NCBI GenBank assembly: GCA_039197915.1
Contig: JBCCTV010000160.1
Location: forward strand, 1-7,514
Reading direction: 5' to 3'
Source: JAJFFW01 sp039197915
GTDB lineage: Bacteria > Pseudomonadota > Alphaproteobacteria > Caulobacterales > Parvularculaceae
Length of the DNA: 7,514 nucleotides
Shown here: in pieces, positions 1 to 7,086 of the stretch
Layout: each line of letters begins with the position of its first letter
How positions within the stretch are numbered: position 1 is the first letter of the stretch
The notes under the pieces: generated by a model
What the model saw: the letters and a program-made list of their open reading frames with translations, nothing else
Databases searched by the model: none
Told to the model about the DNA's origin: nothing
Program-made: the position numbers and the translations under genes

Positions 1-2101
1 CGGAAAACGTCAGCGCGCGGTCATCATCGTTCGAAGCGCGCCTGACAACGCCCGTATGCAAGTCGATCTGATCGCCAGGGCCTAACATCGTGATTTTGAT
101 ATTGCGCGCAATGAAGCCGTCAGCATGGAGATTGAGATTTTGCTCAAGCATCTCCACGAGAACAAATCCATGCCGGCCGCGGGCTTCTAAAAGACGGCCG
201 CCATCCGTCGCGATCGCCGCGCTGTCCTCGCAAACGCCAATACCATATTTTTCGTTTTCTTCTGCACACGCAACAACCAACCGTCCGAGACGTCGGCCGC
301 TGATGAGGTTTTGATCGGCGAGCCCCGGACCGAAGAGCCCAACGCCCTCCTGAATCACCAATCCCTGGTGACCGAGGTCAGAGGCGACGCCGTAACGAAG
401 AGCCTCAAATGTTGAACCGCCAGCGATCATGACCCCTGGCATGGCTGAGACGGCGCCGCTCGCCGCAACAATAGAGGCGCCCCGGGCGTGCGCTTCTAAA
501 ATAGCCTGCAGGACAGCGCTTTCTTCGCCACGGTGAAGCAGCGTCTCTACCAGCCTTATCTGGTTGCCGCCACAAATATAGATTGTGTTCAATGTACGGA
601 TTTTCTCAAGAAGCGATGCATCTTTCGCGGCGTAGTCCACGGTGTCGATCGTAATGCCAAGGTCGTGCGCCTCGACCCCGTGGTCGCGAAACAAGCGCAC
701 ATGCGCCTCTGCTGTCTCCTTCGCATCAGCGGAGGCGGCGGCGAAAACCCCAACGGGCCCGGCGTTTACAATATCCAAAATCTGAGCCCGGGTCTCAGGC
801 TCGCTGTAAATGGGCGACGACCCCAGGAGGACGATACGCGCTGTGTCCGTTGGCTTAACACCCACACGGCGAACGCGATGCGCCTCCCGATCGGCGATGC
901 GGGTTGCGCTTAATTCCTCGCGCACGAGCGAGCAACGAAAATTCACCCCCGTCATACGCAGCCCCGACGGCGGCTTCGCAATTAAACACCGGGTACGCCC
1001 TTTTTCGCGACGCAAGCGCAACGCGACATTTGTGCCAGTCTTCGGATCAAACGCTTCCGAGTCGTCCTCCGAATAGGCCGATTGGTCCCCGAGCACGAGC
1101 CGCGCCATCAAGTCGTAAAGCGCATAGGCGCCAAAAGCGTTGCGCCTCGAATGGGCGGGGGCGCGGTAGGCCATTTCTGACTTCCGCACCCGGCGCTTTG
1201 TCGCCGCTGGTTTTGCTTGGTAGGTATGCAAATCGATACTGTCGCCGTGGTCAAGATAACTCAATTTAAAGTTCTCAAACCCGGAGTGCTTTGGGAACGC
1301 GTTCGCATCCGAAAGCTGACTTTTTGCAAGGTCAACCAGGAACACCCCATACTCGCCAACGACGCGACCCACGCCATCCTTAACGAAGAGTGCGGTGTTT
1401 TCATCAACGCCAAACCCACGACGGTGGCCGGTCGCCGCCATCGCGACAACAAGCCGGCCGAGCCGCCCGCGCTTGATGAAGTGCTGGTCAACGAGCGCAG
1501 AAGTAAAAAACGCTAATCCGTCCCCCAATAAAATACCTGGGGCGTCAGGGTCTTGCGTGACCCCATGGACCATAGCCTCAAGCGATGTCCCGCCAAGAAG
1601 CATCGGCTGGGACATCATGGCGGCCCCGGCGCTCGAACCCGCAAGTAAGCCGCCGCGATTATGGGCTTTTCGAATGGCCGACAGCACCGCCGTTTCCCGC
1701 CCGCCCGGCGACAGGGCGTGATAGATTTTTGCCTGGTCGCCGCCCGTAAAATAAACGCTGCCATAATCGGCGACCAAGGCCGCGACCGCCGGATCGTCCG
1801 CTGACGACCCATCGCTCGCCCTCATTAACACGACGCGCGCATCGAACCCGTGTTGGCGAAACGCCTGGAGCGTCTCCTCACCGACCTCTTGGGGTTCAGA
1901 CGACGCCGTCGGAAAGATCAGTATACGCCCGCCGGAGAGACTATGCATTTGCCCGTAAATGTCGGCGTTATCGTCCTCCAGGCGTCCGCCGATGATAGCG
2001 AACTTGCGGGTGTCCTTCGGGGCTGCCTTATGGGCGATTTTGCGTGCAGCGTTCAGGGCGCTTGGAGTGCGCGCTAGACGCAGCGAGGCCAGGTTGGACA
2101 T
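1..2101 (-). CDS. Tandem-domain cyanophycinase-like protein (peptidase S51), C-terminus off the left edge
   Basis: Cyanophycinases are cytoplasmic serine hydrolases that cut cyanophycin into beta-Asp-Arg dipeptides. The frame opens at ATG 2101 and stays open for 700 codons to the left edge. Domain 1 (about residues 33-300) has the family landmarks: IIGGRLEDDN near the N-terminus, GGDQ (D122, Q123), nucleophile elbow GSSAG (S157), DQHF (H207) and GVDENTA (E234). Domain 2 (about 420-700) repeats the layout: GGNQ (N513, Q514), AASGA (S548), DQN (N598) and GVCEDSA (E625). Each landmark lies 391 residues after its partner. Domain 2 has Asn for the catalytic His and an altered elbow, so it is probably inactive. 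A 120-residue Arg-rich segment links the domains. Single-domain CphB is about 270 residues, so this protein is unusually large. The start lies 14 nt after the cphA stop with only a weak GAG ribosome site, which suggests translational coupling. The S51 family is certain. Cyanophycin as substrate is inferred from the motifs and the cphA neighbour. Confidence 0.9.
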   Translation of the reverse strand, partial: MSNLASLRLARTPSALNAARKIAHKAAPKDTRKFAIIGGRLEDDNADIYGQMHSLSGGRILIFPTASSEPQEVGEETLQAFRQHGFDARVVLMRASDGSSADDPAVAALVADYGSVYFTGGDQAKIYHALSPGGRETAVLSAIRKAHNRGGLLAGSSAGAAMMSQPMLLGGTSLEAMVHGVTQDPDAPGILLGDGLAFFTSALVDQHFIKRGRLGRLVVAMAATGHRRGFGVDENTALFVKDGVGRVVGEYGVFLVDLAKSQLSDANAFPKHSGFENFKLSYLDHGDSIDLHTYQAKPAATKRRVRKSEMAYRAPAHSRRNAFGAYALYDLMARLVLGDQSAYSEDDSEAFDPKTGTNVALRLRREKGRTRCLIAKPPSGLRMTGVNFRCSLVREELSATRIADREAHRVRRVGVKPTDTARIVLLGSSPIYSEPETRAQILDIVNAGPVGVFAAASADAKETAEAHVRLFRDHGVEAHDLGITIDTVDYAAKDASLLEKIRTLNTIYICGGNQIRLVETLLHRGEESAVLQAILEAHARGASIVAASGAVSAMPGVMIAGGSTFEALRYGVASDLGHQGLVIQEGVGLFGPGLADQNLISGRRLGRLVVACAEENEKYGIGVCEDSAAIATDGGRLLEARGRHGFVLVEMLEQNLNLHADGFIARNIKITMLGPGDQIDLHTGVVRRASNDDDRALTFS

Positions 2102-2115
2102 AAAAACATACTCAT

Positions 2116-4857
2116 TTACTCGTCAGCGACAATCCGTACGCCGCGTTCATCGTTGATAACGCGAAACCCCTCCGGCACATCAAAACTAGCATCGGCGACC
2201 GGCGTCTCTTTGCTTTCCGTTGAGGGCTTCTCAACGGGATCAAAATAAATGATCTGCTTCCAACAACGCACGATTCCCTCGCAAAAAACGAGCACCAAAT
2301 CGTTCAATCGCGCCATTTCAAGGGCCGTATCAATCGACGTCAACTCATCCGGGATAATCCGGATCGCGTCGTCCGCAACGCCGGCGGCGATTAATTCGTC
2401 ACGAATGATCTTTGGAATTTCATCCGGCGCCCGACCGCGGGGGTCGTCATCGGAATGACAGAGATAGACATCAAACTTGCCTGCGACCTTCTGGGCGATT
2501 GCGCGGGCGTCTTCATCCCGGCGATCGCCCGGACATGTGACGCACACGATCTTTTTGCCCCTCGGTTCTAGGCGCTCAACCAGGTCGACCATCGCACCGA
2601 CGGCGGCTTCATTGTGGCCATAGTCCAAAATCACGCGAAAGCCGTGCTCGTCGAACACATTCATGCGGCCGGGCGACTGGTAAAATGAGGTGTTAAAAGT
2701 GCGCAGCCCGCTGCGGATTTGATCAAGCGTTAGCCCCAAGGAATAGGCCATCCCGGCCGCAAACATCGCGTTTTCAACATTGTGGGTCGCCTTGCCCTCA
2801 ATGGTCGCGGGGATGAGATGGGTCCAGATCAGTGGGATTTGAGCGTCATTGTCATAAATGACAATCTGCTCGCCATTTGCTCCGTGTTCCAAAACAACGG
2901 CGCGTTTGCCAAGTTTGATGTGGGCGCGCACGAGAGCATTTGCCGGGTTCATCGTCACGTAACAAATGTTTTTTGCAGTCGTCACCGCCGCCATTTTGAG
3001 CGTATACTCATTATCAGCGTTCAGGACGGCCGTGTCTTGGGCCGCCTTGACAACAAGGCTTTTCACCTCCGCGAGGTCATCAATTGTATCGACGCCGCCC
3101 TGGCCCAAATGGTCCGAGCTCACGTTTAAAACCGCGCCGACATCGCAATAGCGGTACCCAAGACCTGCACGGACGATACCGCCACGCGCCGTTTCGAGAA
3201 CAGCTGTATCGACCTGCGGGTCGCGCAGCACCATATTGGCGGCGACAGGGCCTGTCATATCTCCGCGTACGGTAATGTTGCCGTCGATCAAAACGGCGTC
3301 TGTTGAGGTCTGCCCGACAACCCGTCCGGCCATCTTTAAAATGTGCGAAAGCATCCGCGCCGTCGTGGTTTTTCCATTTGTCCCGGTTAGCGCGGCAACC
3401 GGGATACGGCTTGGCGACCCTGGCGGGAACAACATATCCATGATCTTACCGCCAACGTCTCGCCCCTGCCCTTCGGAGGGCGAAATATGCATCCGAATAC
3501 CCGGACCGGCGTTAATCTCGCAAATGGCGCCGCCGGTGTCGCGGTAGCTTTGGGTAATGTCGGTCGTTAGAAAATCAACGCCGCCAATGTCCAGCCCAAC
3601 GGCTTTAATTGCCCGCTCCGCCATCAGTTTAATATCCGGGTGGATACTATCGGTTACGTCAACGGCTGTCCCCCCGGTAGAGAGATTGGCCGTCTTCTTT
3701 AAGCGGACGACTTGCCCCGCATCGGGGATGCTCGCCCGGTCAATCCCCTGTTCGTCTAGAAGCGCGTCGGCGACTTTGTCGAGCTCAAGGCGGGTCAGCA
3801 TGTTCTCATGACCGACGCCGCGGCGTGGATTTTGGTTCTCGATATCGACAAGGTCAGAGACGCTGCTTTTTCCGTCGCCGACAACGTGGGCAGGCATGCG
3901 TTTTGCGGCGGCGACTAACTCGCCATCGACGACAAGCAGCCGGTAGTCGTCGCCAGGAATCATCGTCTCGACGACAACCCCGCCGCCGCCCTCGTCATAG
4001 GCGAGGTCATAGGCGTTGAAGACCGCATTATCCGTTTGCAAATTAACAGTAACGCCGCGCCCATGGTTACCGTCTGCGGGCTTAACAACCACCGGATACC
4101 CAATGCGATTGGCGGCGCGCACCGCTTGATCGCCATTTCGAACGAAACGTTGTTCGGGTACTGGCAGACCGAGATCATATAAAAGCTTGATGCAAAATTC
4201 TTTGTCGCCTGCGATTTCAACAGCGGTGTGGGCCGTTTCGCTCGTGAGGGCCGCTTCAATACGCTTTTGGTATTTACCCTGACCAAGTTGAATAAGGCTG
4301 GCGTCATTAAGGCGAAGCCAGGGGATATTACGCTCGTCCGCGGCTTTAACGAGCGCCAGCGCCGACGGCCCGAGCGTGCGCCGGCTGGCGTAATACATGA
4401 ACTCGTCGATTTCCTCAGCGATGTTAATCGGCGCGCTGTCCGCCGGGTCGATCAGTTCAAGGATGATGAGGCGGGCAACGTCGCCGGCCTCCAAGCCGAT
4501 CTCGCGGGAGACATAGCCATAGAGGACGTCAACCTCGTTTGGCTCTGAGCCGGGGTGAACCCGCGCAAGCTCGCCAGGCGCCGCCGCCTGCTTTTGCAAA
4601 ACGAGCGCTGCGTGCGCAAGCAACTCGCCAAGTCCGCAATCATCGGCGTTGCGCATGCGATCGATGAATTCCGACCCGTCGGCGGACGTCTCATTGGCAA
4701 GGCCTGGCAAATGCTGCAGCAGCGGATCGAAAAGACGGTCGCCATAGGCGCTGAGCGGCGTTGACGCGCGCTCGCCTAAATCGACGGTTAGCCGTATCAA
4801 GGGGCTCATGTCGAACACGTTCGGCCCAACATAGACATTGGTTGAAACGATTTTCAT
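2116..4857 (-). CDS. cphA: Cyanophycin synthetase (CphA1 type)
   Basis: The enzyme builds multi-L-arginyl-poly-L-aspartate in the cytoplasm, adding Asp to the backbone and Arg to each side chain with ATP. The product is 913 residues, within the usual CphA1 size. The N-domain (about 1-160) begins with the typical MKIVSTNVYVGPN. The ATP-grasp domain (about 193-480) shows QKRIEAALT, VVKPADGNHGRG (K259) and EINAGPGIRMHISPSEG (E447, N449, R455, H457). The Mur-ligase-like domain (from about 487) shows the P-loop GTNGKTTT (492-499, K496), ETARGGI, SSDHLGQGGVDT, SPGRMN and DYGHN (745-749). ATG 4857 was chosen because homologues start with MKI. An in-frame ATG at 4899 would add 14 residues unlike the family. 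Oddities: the N-domain HxxEH motif reads ExxAH (E78, A81, H82), and an acidic tail of about 38 residues follows the Mur domain. The gene is first in an apparent operon with the tandem S51 gene and divergent from an M14 hydrolase gene. Both catalytic domains look intact, so it is not CphA2. Confidence 0.96.
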   Translation of the reverse strand: MKIVSTNVYVGPNVFDMSPLIRLTVDLGERASTPLSAYGDRLFDPLLQHLPGLANETSADGSEFIDRMRNADDCGLGELLAHAALVLQKQAAAPGELARVHPGSEPNEVDVLYGYVSREIGLEAGDVARLIILELIDPADSAPINIAEEIDEFMYYASRRTLGPSALALVKAADERNIPWLRLNDASLIQLGQGKYQKRIEAALTSETAHTAVEIAGDKEFCIKLLYDLGLPVPEQRFVRNGDQAVRAANRIGYPVVVKPADGNHGRGVTVNLQTDNAVFNAYDLAYDEGGGGVVVETMIPGDDYRLLVVDGELVAAAKRMPAHVVGDGKSSVSDLVDIENQNPRRGVGHENMLTRLELDKVADALLDEQGIDRASIPDAGQVVRLKKTANLSTGGTAVDVTDSIHPDIKLMAERAIKAVGLDIGGVDFLTTDITQSYRDTGGAICEINAGPGIRMHISPSEGQGRDVGGKIMDMLFPPGSPSRIPVAALTGTNGKTTTARMLSHILKMAGRVVGQTSTDAVLIDGNITVRGDMTGPVAANMVLRDPQVDTAVLETARGGIVRAGLGYRYCDVGAVLNVSSDHLGQGGVDTIDDLAEVKSLVVKAAQDTAVLNADNEYTLKMAAVTTAKNICYVTMNPANALVRAHIKLGKRAVVLEHGANGEQIVIYDNDAQIPLIWTHLIPATIEGKATHNVENAMFAAGMAYSLGLTLDQIRSGLRTFNTSFYQSPGRMNVFDEHGFRVILDYGHNEAAVGAMVDLVERLEPRGKKIVCVTCPGDRRDEDARAIAQKVAGKFDVYLCHSDDDPRGRAPDEIPKIIRDELIAAGVADDAIRIIPDELTSIDTALEMARLNDLVLVFCEGIVRCWKQIIYFDPVEKPSTESKETPVADASFDVPEGFRVINDERGVRIVADE

Positions 4858-4914
4858 GGGAGCCCCAACTTTAGAATTATGCGCCTTTAGCCTATGCAAA
4901 AGCGCGGCGCGATC

Positions 4915-4942
4915 GTTTTATTTCGCGGATGCAAAAAAACAA
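4915..4942 (-). promoter_or_regulatory. Possible sigma70-type promoter for the cphA operon
   Basis: On the minus strand TTGTTT (4942-4937) and TAAAAC (4920-4915) are separated by 16 bp inside the AT-rich stretch. This would place the transcript start near 4908 and leave a leader of about 50 nt before ATG 4857. Both hexamers are imperfect, and other pairings in the same AT-rich stretch are possible. Confidence 0.25.
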
Positions 4943-5021
4943 CGGTTTGGGATTTTTTGCGAAAACGCAAGCCCTATAACGCGCGTCCCTAGGTCTGCTA
5001 ATCGCCCTTTTGGGGGCGCTC

Positions 5022-5039
5022 CCACTGGCGCTTCAGTGG
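5022..5039. repeat. Inverted repeat CCACTG-N6-CAGTGG
   Basis: Two perfect 6-bp arms (5022-5027 and 5034-5039) flank the hexamer gcgctt. The word ggcgct occurs three times around it (5015-5020, 5027-5032, 5038-5043), partly overlapping the arms. It lies between cphA and the M14 gene and could be an operator or a leader hairpin. Function is not known. Confidence 0.5.
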
Positions 5040-5107
5040 CGCTTGTCGGGGCAGGTCTTGTGAACCGCGTTAAGGGCCCTTTAGTAAGCTGTGTGAGAGG
5101 CGACGTC

Positions 5108-5125
5108 CCGGGCGCGCGCGCCCGG
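5108..5125. repeat. 18-bp perfect GC palindrome at the upstream GTG of the M14 gene
   Basis: CCGGGCGCGCGCGCCCGG reads the same on both strands and is entirely G and C. Its last base is the first base of the GTG at 5125. In RNA it would form a tight hairpin exactly where a ribosome site for that GTG should lie, which argues against 5125 as an efficient start. It could be an operator or a structure in the leader of the gene. It may also be a chance product of high G+C. Confidence 0.5.
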
Positions 5126-5190
5126 TGAGGCAAACAGTAAACCAAACCGCGACCCAAACGGTTTTTGACCGGCTAAGAAAGCACAACGCC

Positions 5191-6366
5191 ATGGCTGCGC
5201 GCCAAGAGATCCACCCCAGCGACCACCGCCGCGAAGACCTTATCGCCCTGCCGCGCGATCCGAGCGCCGTCGAAGGAATGAGCGATCCGGGCGATCTGGC
5301 GATCCGCGTGATCTCTTTTGGCGACCCCGGGGCGCGACCCAAGGCCTATTTGCAAGCTGGTCTGCATGCAGATGAGCTCCCGGGCCTCCTTGTCCTGTCA
5401 AAGCTTATCGATCTTCTGGACGAGGCGGCGCGCGAGGGCCGCATCATCGGTGAAATTGTCGTCGTGCCCGTCGCAAACCCGATTGGCCTGAAACAACGCA
5501 CAAGCGGCTATATCCGTGGCCGCAACGATTTTAGTTCAGGCGAAAATTTCAACCGCGGCTACGCCAACCTAGCAGCGCTAATCGACGGCGAAATCGGGGC
5601 GACGCTCACTGACAACGCCAGTGAAAATATCGCCGCCATCCGCGACGCCATGGGCGCGGTCTTGGACCGGATGACGCCAATGACAGCGCTCGAAACCATG
5701 CGCCATGGCCTGTTGACCCGCGCCCACGATGCAGACATCGCGCTTGATGTACATGCCGATAACGAGGCGCTCCTGCATATTTATACTGGAACGCCCCTTT
5801 GGCCGGATGCGGAAGATCTGGCGGCGGAGCTCGACGCGCGGGCGGTGCTCCTCGCCGAGCGCTCGGGCGGCGACCCGTTTGACGAAGCCTGCAGCGCGCC
5901 CTGGTGGGAACTTGCGCGAAAATTCCCCGGTAAGCCCATTCCTGCTGCATGCCTGGCTGCAACCGTTGAATTGCGCTCAAACAACGCCGTCGATGACAAA
6001 GACGCCGACCAGGACGCGCGCGGTCTCTTTCGTTTTCTCATGCGCCGCGGGCTGATTGAGGGCGAGGCCGGGGGCGTGCCGCGATTGCTTGCCGACGCGA
6101 CAGCGCTAAACGCCATGCAGCAATTGAAAGCGGAAACGGAGGGCTTGCTGATTTACCATGCGCGCCTAGGCGACACCGTGCGTGCGGGCGACCTAATTGC
6201 AGAGATCATCAACCCATTCGGAGGGCGTTCGCAAATTCATGCGCACACCGATGGGCTTCTATTTGCCCGCCACGACCAGCGCTACGCCTGGCCCGGGAAA
6301 GTGATCGGAAAAATCGCCGGCCGAGACCCTCTACCGGAACGCGTTGGCGATCTTTTAACGCCCTAA
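5191..6366 (+). CDS. M14-type zinc hydrolase, succinylglutamate desuccinylase/aspartoacylase family
   Basis: Family members are zinc enzymes that remove an acyl or amino-acid group from amino-acid amides; substrate varies between members. With the ATG start the product is 391 residues. The motifs are complete: zinc ligands in LHADE (H59, E62) and DVHAD (H188), substrate-binding arginines in IRGRNDF and ENFNRGY (R111, N121, R122), and the catalytic Glu in TVELRSNN (E260). The C-terminal part (about 310-380) looks like the beta-barrel lid of this family. An upstream in-frame GTG (5125) would give 413 residues. I prefer ATG 5191 because codons before it are atypical (AGG, AGA, GTA, CTA), no ribosome site precedes the GTG, a palindrome sits on it, and AAGAAAG lies 9 nt before the ATG. 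The gene is divergent from cphA and convergent with pdxH. The neighbourhood suggests action on cyanophycin, beta-Asp-Arg or a related acyl amino acid, but the substrate cannot be read from sequence. The family is secure, the role is not. Confidence 0.88.
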   Translation: MAARQEIHPSDHRREDLIALPRDPSAVEGMSDPGDLAIRVISFGDPGARPKAYLQAGLHADELPGLLVLSKLIDLLDEAAREGRIIGEIVVVPVANPIGLKQRTSGYIRGRNDFSSGENFNRGYANLAALIDGEIGATLTDNASENIAAIRDAMGAVLDRMTPMTALETMRHGLLTRAHDADIALDVHADNEALLHIYTGTPLWPDAEDLAAELDARAVLLAERSGGDPFDEACSAPWWELARKFPGKPIPAACLAATVELRSNNAVDDKDADQDARGLFRFLMRRGLIEGEAGGVPRLLADATALNAMQQLKAETEGLLIYHARLGDTVRAGDLIAEIINPFGGRSQIHAHTDGLLFARHDQRYAWPGKVIGKIAGRDPLPERVGDLLTP

Positions 6367-6390
6367 AATGGAGTAGCGCCGCTTACGGCT
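6367..6390. terminator. Weak hairpin between convergent M14 and pdxH genes
   Basis: The 24-nt gap between the two convergent stop codons contains GCCG-ctta-CGGC (6378-6389), a 4-bp stem with a 4-nt loop. A short T run (TTTT) follows only in the minus direction, 14 nt beyond the stem. This could be a minimal shared termination signal, but the stem is short and the T tract is poor. Confidence 0.25.
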
Positions 6391-7047
6391 CTAGGGAAAA
6401 AGGCGAGTGGACGACCACCCGCCGCCATCGCGGCTAAAGAGAAGCCTGTCATGCAGACGAAAAGGCTTATTCACCCAAAATTCGATTGACGTCGGCGTCA
6501 CCCGGTACCCATGCCAGTGCTCCGGACGAGGAACATCGCTATTTTCAAAACGTTCTTCCGTCGCACTCACGGCTGCGTGTAAATCCGCGCGGTCTTTTAA
6601 GGGTCGAGACTGGTCGGACGCCCAAGCGCCAATCCGCGACCCACGGGCGCGCTCGGCAAAATAGGCGTCAGCTTCTTCCGTTTTTACCGGGGCGACGTCG
6701 CCGCGCACGCGCACTTGTCTTCGAATAGACTTCCAATGGAAGTTGAGCGCCGCCTTTGGGTTTTCCGTTAGTTCCCGTCCCTTGGCGCTCAGGGTGTTGG
6801 TGTAGAACGTAAATCCATCCGCACACACATCTTTTAAGAGGACAACGCGAACGTCCGGCGCGCCATCTGACCCGGCGGTCGCCAAAGCCATGGCGTTTGG
6901 ATCATTGGGCTCATGCTCGGCGGCGAGCGCAAACCATTCTGAGAAAAGCGCGAAAGGGTCAGAAGTCGTGAATACATCGCCCTGGTCCGCTTCCGCCGCA
7001 TAGGCGTCAGCGCTCGGGGTGTTGGGAATTAAGGGGGACGACGCCAT
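6391..7047 (-). CDS. pdxH: Pyridoxamine 5'-phosphate oxidase
   Basis: PdxH is a cytoplasmic FMN enzyme that oxidises pyridoxamine or pyridoxine 5'-phosphate to pyridoxal 5'-phosphate, the last step of vitamin B6 synthesis and salvage. The product is 218 residues, the same length as the E. coli enzyme. Visible landmarks are RVVLLK (67-72) and FYTNTLSAKGREL (81-93) in the FMN-binding split barrel, FHWKSIRRQVRVRG (103-116), RIGAWASDQS (from 138), EFW (189-191) and RLHDR (197-201). R197 and H199 match the active-site positions of E. coli PdxH. The C-terminus is STRLFP, where RLAP is more usual. ATG 7047 is chosen because AGGAG lies 10 nt upstream (7058-7062) and the length fits. The frame extends up to 7266, but that part is Arg-rich, unlike PdxH, and would cover the promoter and the aroC start. 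It is divergent from aroC and convergent with the M14 gene. Confidence 0.96.
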   Translation of the reverse strand: MASSPLIPNTPSADAYAAEADQGDVFTTSDPFALFSEWFALAAEHEPNDPNAMALATAGSDGAPDVRVVLLKDVCADGFTFYTNTLSAKGRELTENPKAALNFHWKSIRRQVRVRGDVAPVKTEEADAYFAERARGSRIGAWASDQSRPLKDRADLHAAVSATEERFENSDVPRPEHWHGYRVTPTSIEFWVNKPFRLHDRLLFSRDGGGWSSTRLFP

Positions 7048-7086
7048 GGCGCGCTCGCTCCTGCTTCTCTTTTCGTGAACCCTTCG

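Larger units (their letters stand above)
4858..5190. promoter_or_regulatory. Divergent intergenic region between cphA and the M14 hydrolase gene
   Basis: About 330 bp with no convincing gene; the short frames inside show no family resemblance. The cphA-proximal part (about 4911-4980) is clearly richer in A and T, with A and T runs, than the flanks, as expected for a promoter. The M14-proximal part holds several inverted repeats: TTGCG-aaaa-CGCAA (4957-4970), CCACTG-gcgctt-CAGTGG (5022-5039), AAGGGCCCTT (5072-5081) and an 18-bp GC palindrome (5108-5125). On the plus strand TATAAC (4975-4980) could be a -10 element for the M14 gene, but no good -35 precedes it. That the region carries both promoters follows from gene orientation; the individual elements are guesses. 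Confidence 0.6.

Noticed and set aside
1..2100. Region that first looks like a 2-kb gap with only small frames, or a degraded gene
   Set aside because: The minus-strand frame is open throughout and encodes recognisable S51 motifs at regular spacing. The lack of a stop inside the window, not decay, explains the apparent gap.
4228..4548. Plus-strand frame of 106 codons inside cphA, and similar frames at 533-913, 1217-1516, 2782-3129 and 5729-6055
   Set aside because: They lie opposite or inside strong coding regions, show no family motifs, and are expected by chance in GC-rich genes.
2116..4857. cphA as a CphA2-type or MurE/MurC-type enzyme
   Set aside because: Full-length ATP-grasp and Mur-like domains with their key residues and the characteristic CphA N-terminus fit CphA1 only.
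4855..4899. Upstream ATG at 4899 as the cphA start
   Set aside because: The extra 14 residues do not resemble CphA N-termini, whereas the Met at 4857 begins the conserved MKI segment.
4957..4970. TTGCG-aaaa-CGCAA hairpin as a rho-independent terminator
   Set aside because: The stem is only 5 bp, it lies in a divergent promoter region where no transcript needs to end, and the adjacent T run is on the wrong side for the plus strand. It is better kept as a possible operator.
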